Shown: positions 1 to 9,900 of the stretch, piece by piece | How positions within the stretch are numbered: position 1 is the stretch's first letter | How the letters are laid out: each line of letters starts with the position of its first letter | NCBI RefSeq assembly: GCF_000373265.1 | Contig: NZ_KB890761.1 | Coordinates: 980,599-1,044,598 of the forward strand | Source of the DNA: Pontibacter roseus DSM 17521 | GTDB taxonomy: Bacteria; Bacteroidota; Bacteroidia; Cytophagales; Hymenobacteraceae | Reading direction: 5' to 3' | Length of the DNA: 64,000 nt | Translations under genes and position numbers: made by a program | The notes under the pieces: generated by a model | What the model saw: only the letters and a program-made list of their open reading frames with translations | What the model was told of the DNA's origin: nothing | Database searches by the model: none

Positions 1-113
1 GCCTGGCTCGGGGCCGCGTTGTAGTGCGCTTCCTGTAGGTGCTTCTCCACCAGCTCAGCCGCTTTGGAGCGCCCTTTGGTAGACTTGGGTACGACTGTAT
101 ATCTTCCGCACAT
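1..113 (-). CDS. SRAP-domain protein (YedK/HMCES family), 3' part cut off by window edge
   Basis: Only the first 37 codons are inside the window, read leftward from the ATG at 113-111. The protein opens MCGRYTVVPKS and continues to NAAPSQ. Cys2 directly after the start Met is the catalytic residue of SRAP proteins, which crosslink covalently to abasic sites in single-stranded DNA and shield them during replication. The visible part matches the start of the complete SRAP gene at 18549-19205 at 30 of 37 residues and about 78 percent of bases, so the two are paralogues. They point away from each other. The rest of the active site (Asn, Glu, His) lies outside the window and could not be checked. 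Confidence 0.85.
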   Translation of the reverse strand, partial: MCGRYTVVPKSTKGRSKAAELVEKHLQEAHYNAAPSQ

Positions 114-347
114 AACAAGAATGGTTTAACTTACTTTTTAGCAGTACGCAAATACAATGCTCTGCATGCACAGAAGTCAATGTAATAGCGGCCCTTTGCC
201 GCAGTAAGCCTAGCTATAAGCCTCTTTTGACTTGAAGGAGAGTCTGATAAGTTTCGGGGATTAAATGCCACACATAGAGCGGGTTCTACAACAAAGAACC
301 GCAACAAGGACAAGATTTAAGCAGGTGCTCAGTAGCCACCGAACGGG

Positions 348-1136
348 TCAGCCTCTGTCAGGCACTGTGGGGTTTACCTCGAACCCGTTTCTAATTTTTA
401 AGGAGTATCCAAAGTTGTCCTCCCGTCTGTTGTGGAAACCACCCGTTACCTCATATGCACCATAGGTATCAGGTGTGTACATCAGAATATAGTGAGGGCC
501 TGATTTGACTATCTTTGGCTTTATTGTCACCCCGCTCTCTAAGTTCCTGCAGGTAATCTGGGAAAAATCAAAAGCCGATTCTCCGGAGTGGAAGCCTGCG
601 GTGCTGACCGTGAGGAAAACAGTGTCTCCTAGTCGATACCTGCTTTTATCCAGGTAGGAGGAGACGTTCCAAGTCGCTAAATTTACAGCACCTCTCTGAG
701 CTGCCTTTAGCTGCAGCAATGTCCCTTCGCCGGCAGTGGCATAGTATAGAAGGCTGTAGAAGGCCATACTATCAGGGGGTGATTCTATTTGCTCCCTAAG
801 CTCACTCACTGGCGCCGAATAGTCATAACCCCATGAAGAGCTTTTGTGGTGTGCGTGCTCTATGGAATCAGAGAACAACAGCAGGTTTTCGATGGTAGGA
901 TTCCTTACAAAGCCTCGCCTCCAGGAGACAATCCTCTCCAAGTCCGCCTTAAGCAGGGAATCTTCACGCATCATTCCCGCTGCATCAAGTTCGTCATTTA
1001 ACCCTGCCGTCAGGGTTTCGTTCTGGAAGATGTTCCTCTTGCAGGCGTCTTTAATCAGCACCAGCTTCTGGCCGCTTTCTTCCCTGTAACAGGAAGAGAG
1101 CAGAACGCTCAGCATAAAGAAAAGAAGTCTTCCCAT
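348..1136 (-). CDS. Putative lipoprotein with GldM-like layout
   Basis: A 262-residue protein. I chose the second Met (ATG at 1136-1134) because it gives a compact lipoprotein signal, MGRLLFFMLSVLLSSC, with lipobox LSSC; the 12 upstream codons would spoil it. The N-terminal half is mainly helical. The C-terminal half reads as a beta domain (LDKSRYRLGDTVFLTV ... GAYEVTGGF ... YSLKIRNGFEV). The order resembles the first helical and first beta domains of the gliding and T9SS motor protein GldM, which is normally about 500 residues, is anchored by a membrane helix and lies beside gldK/L/N. None of those genes is nearby. The resemblance is by eye and weak; plain hypothetical lipoprotein is the fallback. 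Confidence 0.6.
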   Translation of the reverse strand: MGRLLFFMLSVLLSSCYREESGQKLVLIKDACKRNIFQNETLTAGLNDELDAAGMMREDSLLKADLERIVSWRRGFVRNPTIENLLLFSDSIEHAHHKSSSWGYDYSAPVSELREQIESPPDSMAFYSLLYYATAGEGTLLQLKAAQRGAVNLATWNVSSYLDKSRYRLGDTVFLTVSTAGFHSGESAFDFSQITCRNLESGVTIKPKIVKSGPHYILMYTPDTYGAYEVTGGFHNRREDNFGYSLKIRNGFEVNPTVPDRG

Positions 1137-1614
1137 AATTGTCTCTAGTAGCGAATGTGGGTGAATATACAATTATCAGTCATAAGTCGTATCGCGCGAA
1201 GGGCTGCCTGTTCCAAATCTTATCGGTTTTACTAATATCAGCCTGTCCGCTTTACCGTGAGACGGCCATCTGCTGAGACATAGACCGATGCATGTGCTAA
1301 TTGCTGTGCCTAGAGCCCTGTTCTGCCGTCTTATAAATCACAATGTATGTTTAAAGAGATAGGAAAGTTAGACACATAACCGAGGGTAAGATGATTTGAA
1401 GTCTAGGAGACTACCAGCATAGAATAGGATTTGCAAGTAGGCAAAGACTGCTAGAAATGCTGGACTTTTCTGTGTGGACTGTTTCCAAGTGGCTCCATTG
1501 AGAAAGGTTTTCTGATACTCAACACAAGAAGAGAAATTGCTTTAGCGCCGGAATAGGGTCCGAAGTGCATCAAAGAGGTGCTGTTTTAAAAATCAAGTAA
1601 ACACTATGAGGCTT
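1137..1614. other. Intergenic stretch, no intact gene
   Basis: About 480 bases with no credible coding region. A rightward frame around 1432-1489 reads RQRLLEMLDFSVWTVSKWL before a stop. It resembles the recognition helix of a homeodomain-like HTH from a transposase or regulator, and may be debris from the same mobile-element activity as the IS110 remnant next to it. No terminator or promoter was recognised. Confidence 0.4.
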
Positions 1615-2217
1615 TTATACAATTTCTATTGACGAAGAAGACGCTTTCTCTCCTAGTCCCCGAAGGTTAGGCCCCCTGTCCTCAAAGAGCAAGTCGCTCT
1701 TCCAGAGCGAGTGGATAACCAGCAGTTTGCGCTGCAAGCTCACCACGCCCACCATCTTGCTTGCCTTCCCGGCGTTGATGCGCCAGTAAACAGCCCACAG
1801 GGCAGCATTGTGCCGACTGACCACCAGGGCCGGGAAGTAAACGGCTGCTCTGATTCTGCTGTTGCCTATTTTAGAAATCTCCCTTTTCTCGGGTACTGGT
1901 CCCTGTCTCTCTTTCCCCCACATGAACTCCCTAGGCCTCTGCCAATACATTGGCCAGGGTGAGAGGCCCACTCCCTGGGTGGTGAGAGGTTTGTATGCTA
2001 TATCCTGAAGCCATTCCGCCAAATTGTGCACAGCCTTTATCTGGGCCTCACACCTTGCTATCTTGGCGTCAAACTTCTTACCTCCCCGTGGGATGCGATT
2101 ACGGATGCCTGTGGTTCATGCGCCGAGAACAGGGCGCTCAGCCGGTTGAGGAGCACGGTCCGCTTCTACTTGAGGCCTGTGCAGTGCTTGCCAGCTTCCA
2201 CAATTTGAAGCTAGCCT
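1615..2217 (-). pseudogene. IS110-family transposase remnant (C-terminal part)
   Basis: The leftward frame ending at 1615 carries the conserved C-terminal block of IS110 (Transposase_20) enzymes: ISKIGNSRIRAAVYFPALV followed by RKLLVIHSLWKS. Upstream, another frame (about 2085-2200) reads TGLK-stop-KRTVLLNRLSALF and then EPQASVIA, the typical IS110 linker helices, interrupted by an in-frame stop. The sequence then shifts frame to KFDAKIARCEAQIKAVHNLAEWL. Between LTTQGVGL and the ISKIGN block the usual helix-hairpin-helix spacing looks shortened. The N-terminal RuvC-like DEDD catalytic half is absent. The element is therefore a decayed fragment, not a mobile copy. IS110 elements lack terminal inverted repeats, so ends were not sought. 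Confidence 0.75.
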
Positions 2218-2237
2218 TTCATTTTACAGATTTAAGA

Positions 2238-4211
2238 TTACCTGAAGAAAACTTCTACATACTTTATTCTAGCATGGTAAATGGATTCCGTTTCATTCAA
2301 GCATACCCTCTGGTAAAATCTAAAAGGCTGTAAATACAGGACTGTAAGGGGTAATCCATTCCCATCATAAAATTTTAAATGTGAATAGCCACCAGCCTGG
2401 ATTTCAGACAATGTGTTAGACTGTACATTAATGTATAATTCACTTGAGCGACCTCTGCATATAATGCTAGGTTCGGCAGAATACACTGCATACGTTCCTA
2501 GCTTTACATTGCTGGATGTTACTTGACTTGGTATGCCCGAGATAGGCAACGCATCTCTGTTGACCTCCTCTGCCGTTCTACCCTCAGTAAAAGGAGGGGT
2601 ATAGGATGTCAGGTAGCTGTAGTGTACATTCATGCTATAGGGGGCGCTTACACCCGCTTCTGTTCGCAGGTAAACTTTTAATTTCCACATCCCCCGGGAA
2701 GCCATTGTTTCAAAAGATGTGTTGAACGTGTAGGCCAATGTGCCGTTGGTAGCAGAAACCGATTGCCAGTCCCCTTCGCTTGGCAGCTGTGTTCCTCCTG
2801 TGGTAATGGCTACCCGTGTTGGATTGATACCAGAATATTTTATTAGTAATGGGATAGACGTGGAATGAACGAAGCCACTCGTGTCATTAGGCATGACAGT
2901 ACCGGCATCAACTTTTACTGATGTTATGGAATTACATGCTACAACTTTTTTATCCAGAACCTGAAAACATGTATCAATTGCAGCTCTTGAATTGTATAAA
3001 TCATAAATATGGGTTGTTATATTCAATGCTTCACCCACCTCACCTACCTTTCCTATAAATTTGAATAGCTTGCCTACTGAGGGCAAAAATGAACTGTTAT
3101 AGTTTGGCTTCTCAAAATTTGGGCAGTCTTCAAACAAAGATGTGTTGGTGCTGAAAATATGGCTGCAGTAGTCAAGGATTTTATCAGTAAGTTCATTTGC
3201 GTCTTTTGCTTCTTTTAATGATACGGCTCCAATAATAGATTCTTGAATAGCTTTCTTTAATGAGTAGATGCACTCTGCTCCTATTAGGGGGAGATGCTTG
3301 AAAGCTAACGTAATCGCATAGTATATTACATTCTCATTTAATGCTTCATTATACTCTAAAGCAGAATCACCCGTCCCAGGCTTACCAGAGCGGATTTTAA
3401 ACATATATATTCCGTCATTGGTATTGGTATAGATTTTCTGATCAGGAGTTGAATAGCCACTTCCGAAAACGCCATTGAGAATTTCTGAAAAAGAGGATGC
3501 AAATGCTTGTGTGCCTTCAATTATAAAAGACTCCAAACGGACATTCTCTTTATAAATACCTACAACATATTTATGTGCTACCCTGTTGTTCTCTATTGAA
3601 AACGTACCCGGATTAGATGTCCTTATTTTTAATGGAGTTCCACGGTAGGTTAACAGTCTCTGATTCGAGGCATTGTTGAATAACCGGCTGGTTGCCTCTA
3701 ACATTGAAGCATTAGTAGTGTCGTTGATTGCTCTTCCGGCTACGACTGCATTTGTCACTTCTTGAACCAAATGTTTGTATCCCGGGTCCATCTGAATCTT
3801 TTGAATCATTTGTAACTGCCCTTCATCTGATAAGGATAATGTTATTGGCGCATTCATAAGAATAGCTAGTGCTGTAGACTGAGGTGTGATGTCATTATCC
3901 GACTGACCAGGATAGTTGTACCTCATCATTATAATATTGCCATCAGGCTTAGTTACAAAGAGGGTTGAAAACTTGTTTATTGTGTCAGCCACATAAGAAT
4001 CGTTTATAATTCTTTCTGCCCCTTTGAAAGAGTGTACCCTCACACCAGTTGTGTCTAGCTTAGCGTTACTAGGCCAGATGACTTTACCTGCCATTAACCC
4101 TTTTCTTACAGGAGGTACTGCTTTAGAGGGTACTACAGGCTCATGCTTTTCTAAGCAGGAAGTCAATAACAAAACTAGGAATACTAAGATGGGAACGTAA
4201 TTTTTTTGCAT
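2238..4211 (-). CDS. Large lipoprotein of unknown function
   Basis: A 657-residue protein. I chose the ATG at 4211-4209 because it opens with MQKNYVPILVFLVLLLTSC, a clean lipoprotein signal with lipobox LTSC; an upstream in-frame start would add 21 unlikely residues. After the lipidated Cys comes a Pro-rich linker, then a soluble region including TKPDGNIIMMRYNYPGQSD and a stretch about ALAILMNAPITLSL, then helical segments. The last 200 residues look like Ig-type beta strands (PTRVAITTGGTQLP, WKLKVYLRTEAGVS). I do not recognise a named family. Its base composition is AT-richer than the genes after 29 kb. It stands alone, with a gap to the next leftward gene, and probably sits on the outer membrane or periplasmic face. 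Confidence 0.75.
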   Translation of the reverse strand: MQKNYVPILVFLVLLLTSCLEKHEPVVPSKAVPPVRKGLMAGKVIWPSNAKLDTTGVRVHSFKGAERIINDSYVADTINKFSTLFVTKPDGNIIMMRYNYPGQSDNDITPQSTALAILMNAPITLSLSDEGQLQMIQKIQMDPGYKHLVQEVTNAVVAGRAINDTTNASMLEATSRLFNNASNQRLLTYRGTPLKIRTSNPGTFSIENNRVAHKYVVGIYKENVRLESFIIEGTQAFASSFSEILNGVFGSGYSTPDQKIYTNTNDGIYMFKIRSGKPGTGDSALEYNEALNENVIYYAITLAFKHLPLIGAECIYSLKKAIQESIIGAVSLKEAKDANELTDKILDYCSHIFSTNTSLFEDCPNFEKPNYNSSFLPSVGKLFKFIGKVGEVGEALNITTHIYDLYNSRAAIDTCFQVLDKKVVACNSITSVKVDAGTVMPNDTSGFVHSTSIPLLIKYSGINPTRVAITTGGTQLPSEGDWQSVSATNGTLAYTFNTSFETMASRGMWKLKVYLRTEAGVSAPYSMNVHYSYLTSYTPPFTEGRTAEEVNRDALPISGIPSQVTSSNVKLGTYAVYSAEPSIICRGRSSELYINVQSNTLSEIQAGGYSHLKFYDGNGLPLTVLYLQPFRFYQRVCLNETESIYHARIKYVEVFFR

Positions 4212-4462
4212 GTACTTGATGTGATTGTGTAATATGAGATGTATAGAAAAAGCACACTTCAGTGGGCTCTTCAAGCTTTGATTCTAACAATATATACCTG
4301 AGCCTCTGCCTGAGTGCCCTTAAACTTGGATGCTTATGAGAACATAATGGCAACTTCAAGCCGAAGCTCCTGATGCCAGCGAACGGCGCATGCCCTTCGA
4401 GCCCAATCCCTTAACCTTTGTATTAGTCTCAACGGCCAGAGAAGTGTGCCAAAAAAGCTTTT

Positions 4463-5320
4463 TCAGAAAGCTAAACCTAAACTGAATCCAAAGCCTCGTA
4501 ATCCAACAAACGGTGCAGTGCCCTTCACGCTGACACCATTATTCGTAACAGTTGCCTCCAAATCCGTTTTGTCCTTCAAATCGCCATTGGTATCCTCTAT
4601 GTCTTCCTTCAGTCCTCTCTTCTCTTCAGATGTCATAGTGGTCAAGTCAGTAACGGCTGGCATGTCAACCTTTAGTTTTCCGTAGTGCCCACCAAGAATG
4701 TACCAGTCGAAGGTCACCCTTTTGGCTATTAGCCACTGAGCCCCAATCATTGCTCCGCCTGCAAAACCTTTAATCTTTCCATCGTAAGGGATGGTGTAGA
4801 TTCTGCTTTCGGTTTCATATTTTTGAGGGAAAGCGGCGCTGAGGTTCATATATCGCCCGTAAAGCGAGAGATAGAAGCCTCGAGCTCCAGGATGCTGGCC
4901 GGAGTAAAAACGGACTTCTCCGGTGAAAGCGCTATTTCCTATCAAAGTCGAGTTCACGTCATTTTCCAGTTCCTCATCACCCTCTCCATACTTATCTACA
5001 GCTTTTCGTACTAGATAGGAAGAATTGGCCGTGGTCTGCGGCATATACCTGTAACCGACCACGAAGGAAATTTTCCTGGTCAATGAGCGTTCGTAGCTGA
5101 TGCTGTTGTTGTACAGGAGAAAGGAAGAGAGGTTTACCTTGATTATATTCTTCCTGAAGACCTCTTTCCTCGCAGTGTCTTGACTGGTGGTAATTAGAGC
5201 TGGAGTTGTCGAGGGTAAAGCTTGCAGCGTATCTGCTGGCACATCTACTGGGGTGTAGCTTGCCTGAGCAAATGAGGTAAATACAGACACAGCAAAAATA
5301 AATGTAAAGGTTATTTTCAT
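4463..5320 (-). CDS. Outer-membrane beta-barrel protein, DUF3575-like
   Basis: A 285-residue protein with a cleavable signal peptide (MKITFTFIFAVSVFTSFAQA) from the ATG at 5320-5318; seven upstream codons were excluded. The mature part begins with a Thr/Pro-rich linker. It continues with alternating amphipathic strands typical of Bacteroidota DUF3575 barrels: NIIKVNLSSFLLYNNSISYE, FTGEVRFYSG, GFYLSLYGRYMNL. It ends in an aromatic residue (GFGFSLGLAF), as expected for insertion by the BAM machinery. An acidic loop with EDIEDTNGDLKDKTD lies near the C-terminus. Function is unknown; these proteins are usually small outer-membrane barrels. It is transcribed alone. Confidence 0.7.
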   Translation of the reverse strand: MKITFTFIFAVSVFTSFAQASYTPVDVPADTLQALPSTTPALITTSQDTARKEVFRKNIIKVNLSSFLLYNNSISYERSLTRKISFVVGYRYMPQTTANSSYLVRKAVDKYGEGDEELENDVNSTLIGNSAFTGEVRFYSGQHPGARGFYLSLYGRYMNLSAAFPQKYETESRIYTIPYDGKIKGFAGGAMIGAQWLIAKRVTFDWYILGGHYGKLKVDMPAVTDLTTMTSEEKRGLKEDIEDTNGDLKDKTDLEATVTNNGVSVKGTAPFVGLRGFGFSLGLAF

Positions 5321-5792
5321 AAAGTACAATTCGTTGAGCAAAAATCCAAATGATAAGTCATAGTTAAAATACTTGGAAACGAGTATATTTTACTTCTGTA
5401 AGTTATCTAGTTGCTTATAGATTGTGGAGCGAAGCAAGAGCCGCTGTTTGTTGCTTAATCCCTGATTTTAGGTGGGTAGGCACAGAGTTCAAAATCAGGA
5501 AGTGTTTTCAAAACAACACTATTGTACTGATTGTGTACATATGCATGACTGCAGAGCGCCATGGAGAACACTGGTCACCCTGTGCTATGGCTATCGTCAA
5601 AACAAATAGGCTATTTTGTTTATTAAAATATAACTAAAAAAACTTGTAACCGTTATATTTCAAAACTCTTCTTTTTTTAGCTTCCATCCTTTGATTACTA
5701 GGTATGAACATCCAGATGAGTAAGTGATAGCTTTGTATAATGTAGGCATTTTGCCGAGTCCTGTAGCTGTTTTTTTATATTATAGAACGTAT
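5321..5792. other. Divergent intergenic region
   Basis: Lies between two divergently transcribed genes and must carry both promoters. A 71-codon rightward frame at 5422-5637 has no recognisable features and was not called. The only promoter element I can support is the TAnnTTTG match at 5728. Confidence 0.4.
5728..5735 (+). promoter_or_regulatory. Possible Bacteroidota -7 element
   Basis: TAGCTTTG matches TAnnTTTG exactly. It would start transcription near 5742, about 50 bases before the chosen ATG of the LuxR-type regulator and after the upstream GTG at 5724, which favours the internal start. No convincing TTG -33 element lies at the right spacing. Confidence 0.35.
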
Positions 5793-6482
5793 ATGCCCGG
5801 AACACCAATCAGCAACAGCTTAGGGAAGAAGATAGAAGAAAAGATAGCCACCATTGCAACTGTTGCTGATGACATACCAGGCGTGGTCATCATCCACAAC
5901 CTGCGCGATTGGGCTGTGGAGTATATCTCCCCGATGGGAGAAACCCTGTTAGGCATATCCTTGGAGGAGATAAAGAAGCTCGGCATTGAGTACCATTCCC
6001 GCTTCTTCAATGAGGAGGACTCTAAGGAGTACGTGCCTAGGATAGCAAGCCTGTTGGAGCGCAACCACCCTGGGGAGAGCATTTCGTTTTTTCAGCAGGT
6101 GCGCAGTTCAAGGAGCAGGGAGTGGGTGTGGCATATGAGCAGCATCAAGGTGCTGCTGCAGGACGAGCAGGGCAAGCCTTTACTCTCCCTCACCGTTGCT
6201 TTCCCGGTAGACCCTTTACACCATGTGACTGCCAAGGTCTCCCGCCTGCTGGAGGAGAACAACTTTCTGAGAAAGAATCACCATGTTTTCAGCAGGCTGG
6301 GCAAACGCGAACGGGAGATTCTTAGGCTTATGGCCCTAGGCAAAAGCTCGCCTGAAACAGCGGAAATCCTGTTCATCTCTACGGCCACCGTCGAGACCCA
6401 TCGGAGGAACATCAGGCAAAAACTCAACACGAATTCTTTTTTCGAACTCTGCGAATATGCCAGGGCTTTCGATTTGATTTAA
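5793..6482 (+). CDS. PAS-like sensor / LuxR-type DNA-binding regulator
   Basis: A 229-residue one-component regulator. The N-terminal part (about residues 10-150) reads as a PAS fold: PGVVIIHNLRDWAVEYISP, then LLGISLEEIKKLG, then a C-terminal strand WVWHMSSIKVLL. The C-terminal 60 residues are a GerE/LuxR helix-turn-helix: LGKREREILRLMALGKSSPE, then STATVETHRRNIRQKL. There is no receiver domain or membrane segment, so it probably senses a cytoplasmic cue. The start was set at the ATG at 5793 because the preceding 23 codons from a GTG look untranslated and precede the likely transcription start. The large secreted repeat protein follows downstream on the same strand; regulation of that gene is possible but not shown. 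Confidence 0.8.
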   Translation: MPGTPISNSLGKKIEEKIATIATVADDIPGVVIIHNLRDWAVEYISPMGETLLGISLEEIKKLGIEYHSRFFNEEDSKEYVPRIASLLERNHPGESISFFQQVRSSRSREWVWHMSSIKVLLQDEQGKPLLSLTVAFPVDPLHHVTAKVSRLLEENNFLRKNHHVFSRLGKREREILRLMALGKSSPETAEILFISTATVETHRRNIRQKLNTNSFFELCEYARAFDLI

Positions 6483-6928
6483 GCTCGTGTTGGGACTGGC
6501 ATAAACTGCTTGTAGCTTATGGCTATTTGCTTGAAGTGTATTCGAGATGGAGGCAACATTACCAATTAGGCTGTTGCTATTTGATTTTACTCAAACATAA
6601 TCAAGTACTCACGGGAAGGTCATTCTTTGCTATGGGTGAGGCGTGTCAGCCAACACTGCATGTCTCGTAGAAAACCACAAATTATCTTCTATTCATCCTA
6701 CAGCTAATCAAGTAAATTTTTGGAGCAAAGAGTGCATGATAGTATCTAAAAAATACAAAAATACCCGTAAGTGGGTATAGGTTAATCAAATTGGTTAATT
6801 GTAAATTTAACTTTTTAAAATACTAAATATCAATTTTAAGTTGGAACCCCTGTTACACGCAACGGTGCGTGGGTAATATTCTATTATTATGTTATTCCCT
6901 TAAACTATTACCTAAGCATCAAGTAAAT
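6483..6928. other. Intergenic region upstream of the giant repeat-protein gene
   Basis: About 450 AT-rich bases with no gene. They hold the only GGTATAG copy (6774-6780) seen in the first 18 kb. No hairpin terminator for the LuxR gene and no well-spaced promoter was found. Confidence 0.4.
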
Positions 6929-9900
6929 ATGCAGACAACATCTACTTTAGATTCTAACTTAGAATTACTGGAAAATTCAGAAGCAGAACCAACTCCTCAA
7001 AGGTTCAATAATGAACCGATTGTCACCACGAAAGGTGCTAAACCACTTTTAAAATATATTGTAAATAATATCTGTTTTATAACAACGCTTCTTTGGTTTG
7101 CTGCAGGTAGTTTTTCTGTTGCGCATGGCCAAAGCTTACCAGGAAGTATCGATAACAGCTTCAACACGGTTGATTTGAACCTCAATGTCGGTGACGGCTT
7201 TAACGGTGTTGTTCACTCCGTTGCCGTGCAGAGCGACGGAAGAGTGGTCGTGGGGGGACAATTTACCTCCTTCAATGGCACTCCTCGCAACAGGATTGCC
7301 CGCCTCAACACAAACGGCTCCCTAGACGCCTCCTTTGACCCCGGAGCAGGTTTTAACGGTGTTGTTTACTCCGTTGCTGTGCAGAGCGACGGCAAGGTTA
7401 TCGTGGGGGGGTATTTTACCTCCTTCAATGGCACTCCTCGCAGCATGGTTGCCCGCCTCAACACAAACGGCTCCCTGGACGCCTCCTTTAACAACGGAGC
7501 AGGCTTTAACAATCCTGTTCTATCCGTTGCCGTACAGAGCGACGGCAAGGTGGTAGTGGGAGGCACCTTCACTTCTCCTAGCAGTAGGATTGCCCGGTTC
7601 AACTCAGACGGCTCTTTGGACTTTACTTTCTACGCAAGCTTTGACAATCTTATTAATTCCATAGCGGTGCAAAATGACGGCAAGGTGGTCGTAGGGGGGA
7701 GCTTCACCTATTGCAACGGCACTCCTCGCAGTAGGATTGCCCGCCTCAACACAAACGGCTCTCTGGACTTCACTTTCAACGCAAGCTTTGACAATCCTGT
7801 TTACTCCGTAGCCATTCAACCAGACAACAAGGTCATCGTAGGGGGGGTGTTCACCTACTGCAACGGCACTTTTCGCAACAAGATTGCCCGCCTTAACACA
7901 AACGGCTCTTTGGATGGCACCTTCATCCCTGGAGCAGGCTTTAATAGTGCTGTTCACTCCGTTGCCGTGCAGAGCGACGGAAGGGTGGTCGTGGGGGGAC
8001 AATTTACCTCCTTCAGCGGCACTTCTCCCAACAGGATTGCCCGCCTCAACACAAACGGCTCTTTGGATGGCACCTTCATCCCTGGAGCAGGCTTTAACGA
8101 TGTCGTTTACTCCATAGCCGTGCAGAGCGGCGGCAAGGTTATCGTGGGCGGCACCTTCACTTCCAGTGGCGGAACTGCCCTTGGCATGATTGCCCGCCTC
8201 GACACCAACGGCTCTCTGGACTTTGCCTTCAACCCCAGAGCAGGCTTCAACTATTCTGTTAGTACAGTAGCCGTACAGAGCGACGGCAAGATTATCGTGG
8301 GGGGGGGGTTTACCTCCTTCAATGGCACTTCTCGCAATAAGATAGCCCGCCTCAACGCCGACGGCTCCCTGGACACCTCCTTCGACCCTGGGGCGGGTTT
8401 CAACCAAGAAGTTCGTGCCGTAGCCATTCAACCGGACGGCAAGGTGGTCGTGGGGGGGTGGTTTACCTCCTTCAACGGCACTCCTCGCAATAGGATAGCC
8501 CGCCTCAACGCCGACGGCTCCCTGGACGCCTCCTTTGATACCGGAACAGGCTTTAATAATCTTGTTCTTTCCGCAGCCGTGCAGAGTGATGGCAAAGTGG
8601 TAGTGGGGGGGGACTTTACTGTCTTCAACGGCGCGCCCCGCAACAGGATTGCCCGCCTTAACGCCGACGGCTCCCTGGATACCTCCTTTGACCCCGGTAC
8701 AGGTTTTAATTTTTATATTTGGTCCGTAACCGTGCAAAGCGACGGCAAGGTGGTTGTGGGGGGACAGTTTACCTCCTTCAACGGCGCGCCTCGCAACGGG
8801 ATTGCCCGCCTCAGCGCAGACGGTTCACTGGATACCGCCTTTGATACCGGAACAGGCTTTAATAATCTTGTTCTTTCCGCAGCCGTGCAGAGTGATGGCA
8901 AAGTGGTAGTGGGGGGATTCTTTAGCTCCTTTAACGACATGCCCCGCAACAGGATTGCCCGCCTTAACGCAGACGGCTCACTGGACACCTCCTTCAACCC
9001 CGGTACAGGCTTCGATAACCAAGTTTATTCCGTAGTCGTGCAGAGCGACGGCAAAGTGGTAGTGGGGGGACAGTTTACCTCCTTCAACGGCGCGCCTCGC
9101 AGCAGGATTGCCCGCCTCAGCGCAGACGGCTCACTGGATACCGCCTTCAACCCCGGTACAGGCTTTTATGACGTTGTATACTCCGTAGCTGTGCAGAGCG
9201 ACGGCAAAGTGGTAGTGGGGGGGAATTTCACCTCCTTCAATGGAACAGTGAGAAATAGAATAGCGCGATTACATGGGGGAGGACTTTGCCCATCAGCACC
9301 TGCGGCGAATGCTCAGAAATTCTGCAGTGCAGACAATAAAACAGTAGCTGATTTGGTAGCCACTGGTACCAATCTCAAATGGTATAGTGCCCAGACTGGT
9401 GGGGCCATGCTATCCAGCACAGATGCCCTATCAACAAAAACATATTATGTGAGCCAGACTAGCGCAGCTGGTTGTGAAAGTGAAAGAACAGCTGTTAATG
9501 TAACAGTAAACACATCCCCTACGGCGGTTTTAACAGGAGGAGGAACCATTTGTCCGGGAGCTTCAGCTGCTATAAGCATTACTCTCACAGGAACTGGTCC
9601 CTGGAGTGTTACTTATCTCGATAATACGACACAAGTAACTGTTTCTACTGCTAATTCTCCTTTAGTTATACCGGTTTCACCTGGCGATAAAACGAACTAT
9701 AGTTTAATGAGCGTATCTGATGCAACCTGTACAGGTACAGTCAGTGGAGAAGCCACAGTCGCCGTGGAAGACACTACCCCACCGATTGCCTTAGCCCAGA
9801 ATGTAACGCTAAACCTAAGTGAAGGCAGCGCTTTAACACCGGCTGCTGTCAACAACGGCTCTTCCGACAACTGCACCGCTGCTGATGCGCTGGTGCTGTC

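Noticed and set aside
131..313. 60-codon leftward frame between the SRAP gene and the first lipoprotein
   Set aside because: Low-complexity, no signal or domain, and unlikely codon use.
5422..5637. 71-codon rightward frame
   Set aside because: No recognisable start signal, motif or coding character, and it lies in the promoter region between divergent genes.
7604..8737. 377-codon open frame opposite the delta-60 repeats
   Set aside because: Its repeats mirror the sense repeats (EGGKPPPHDHLAV type), so it is an antisense shadow of the tandem DNA repeats with no start context or family.
7160..9270. CRISPR-like regular repeats
   Set aside because: The 153-bp units are coding delta-60 repeats without unique spacers; no cas genes are in the window.
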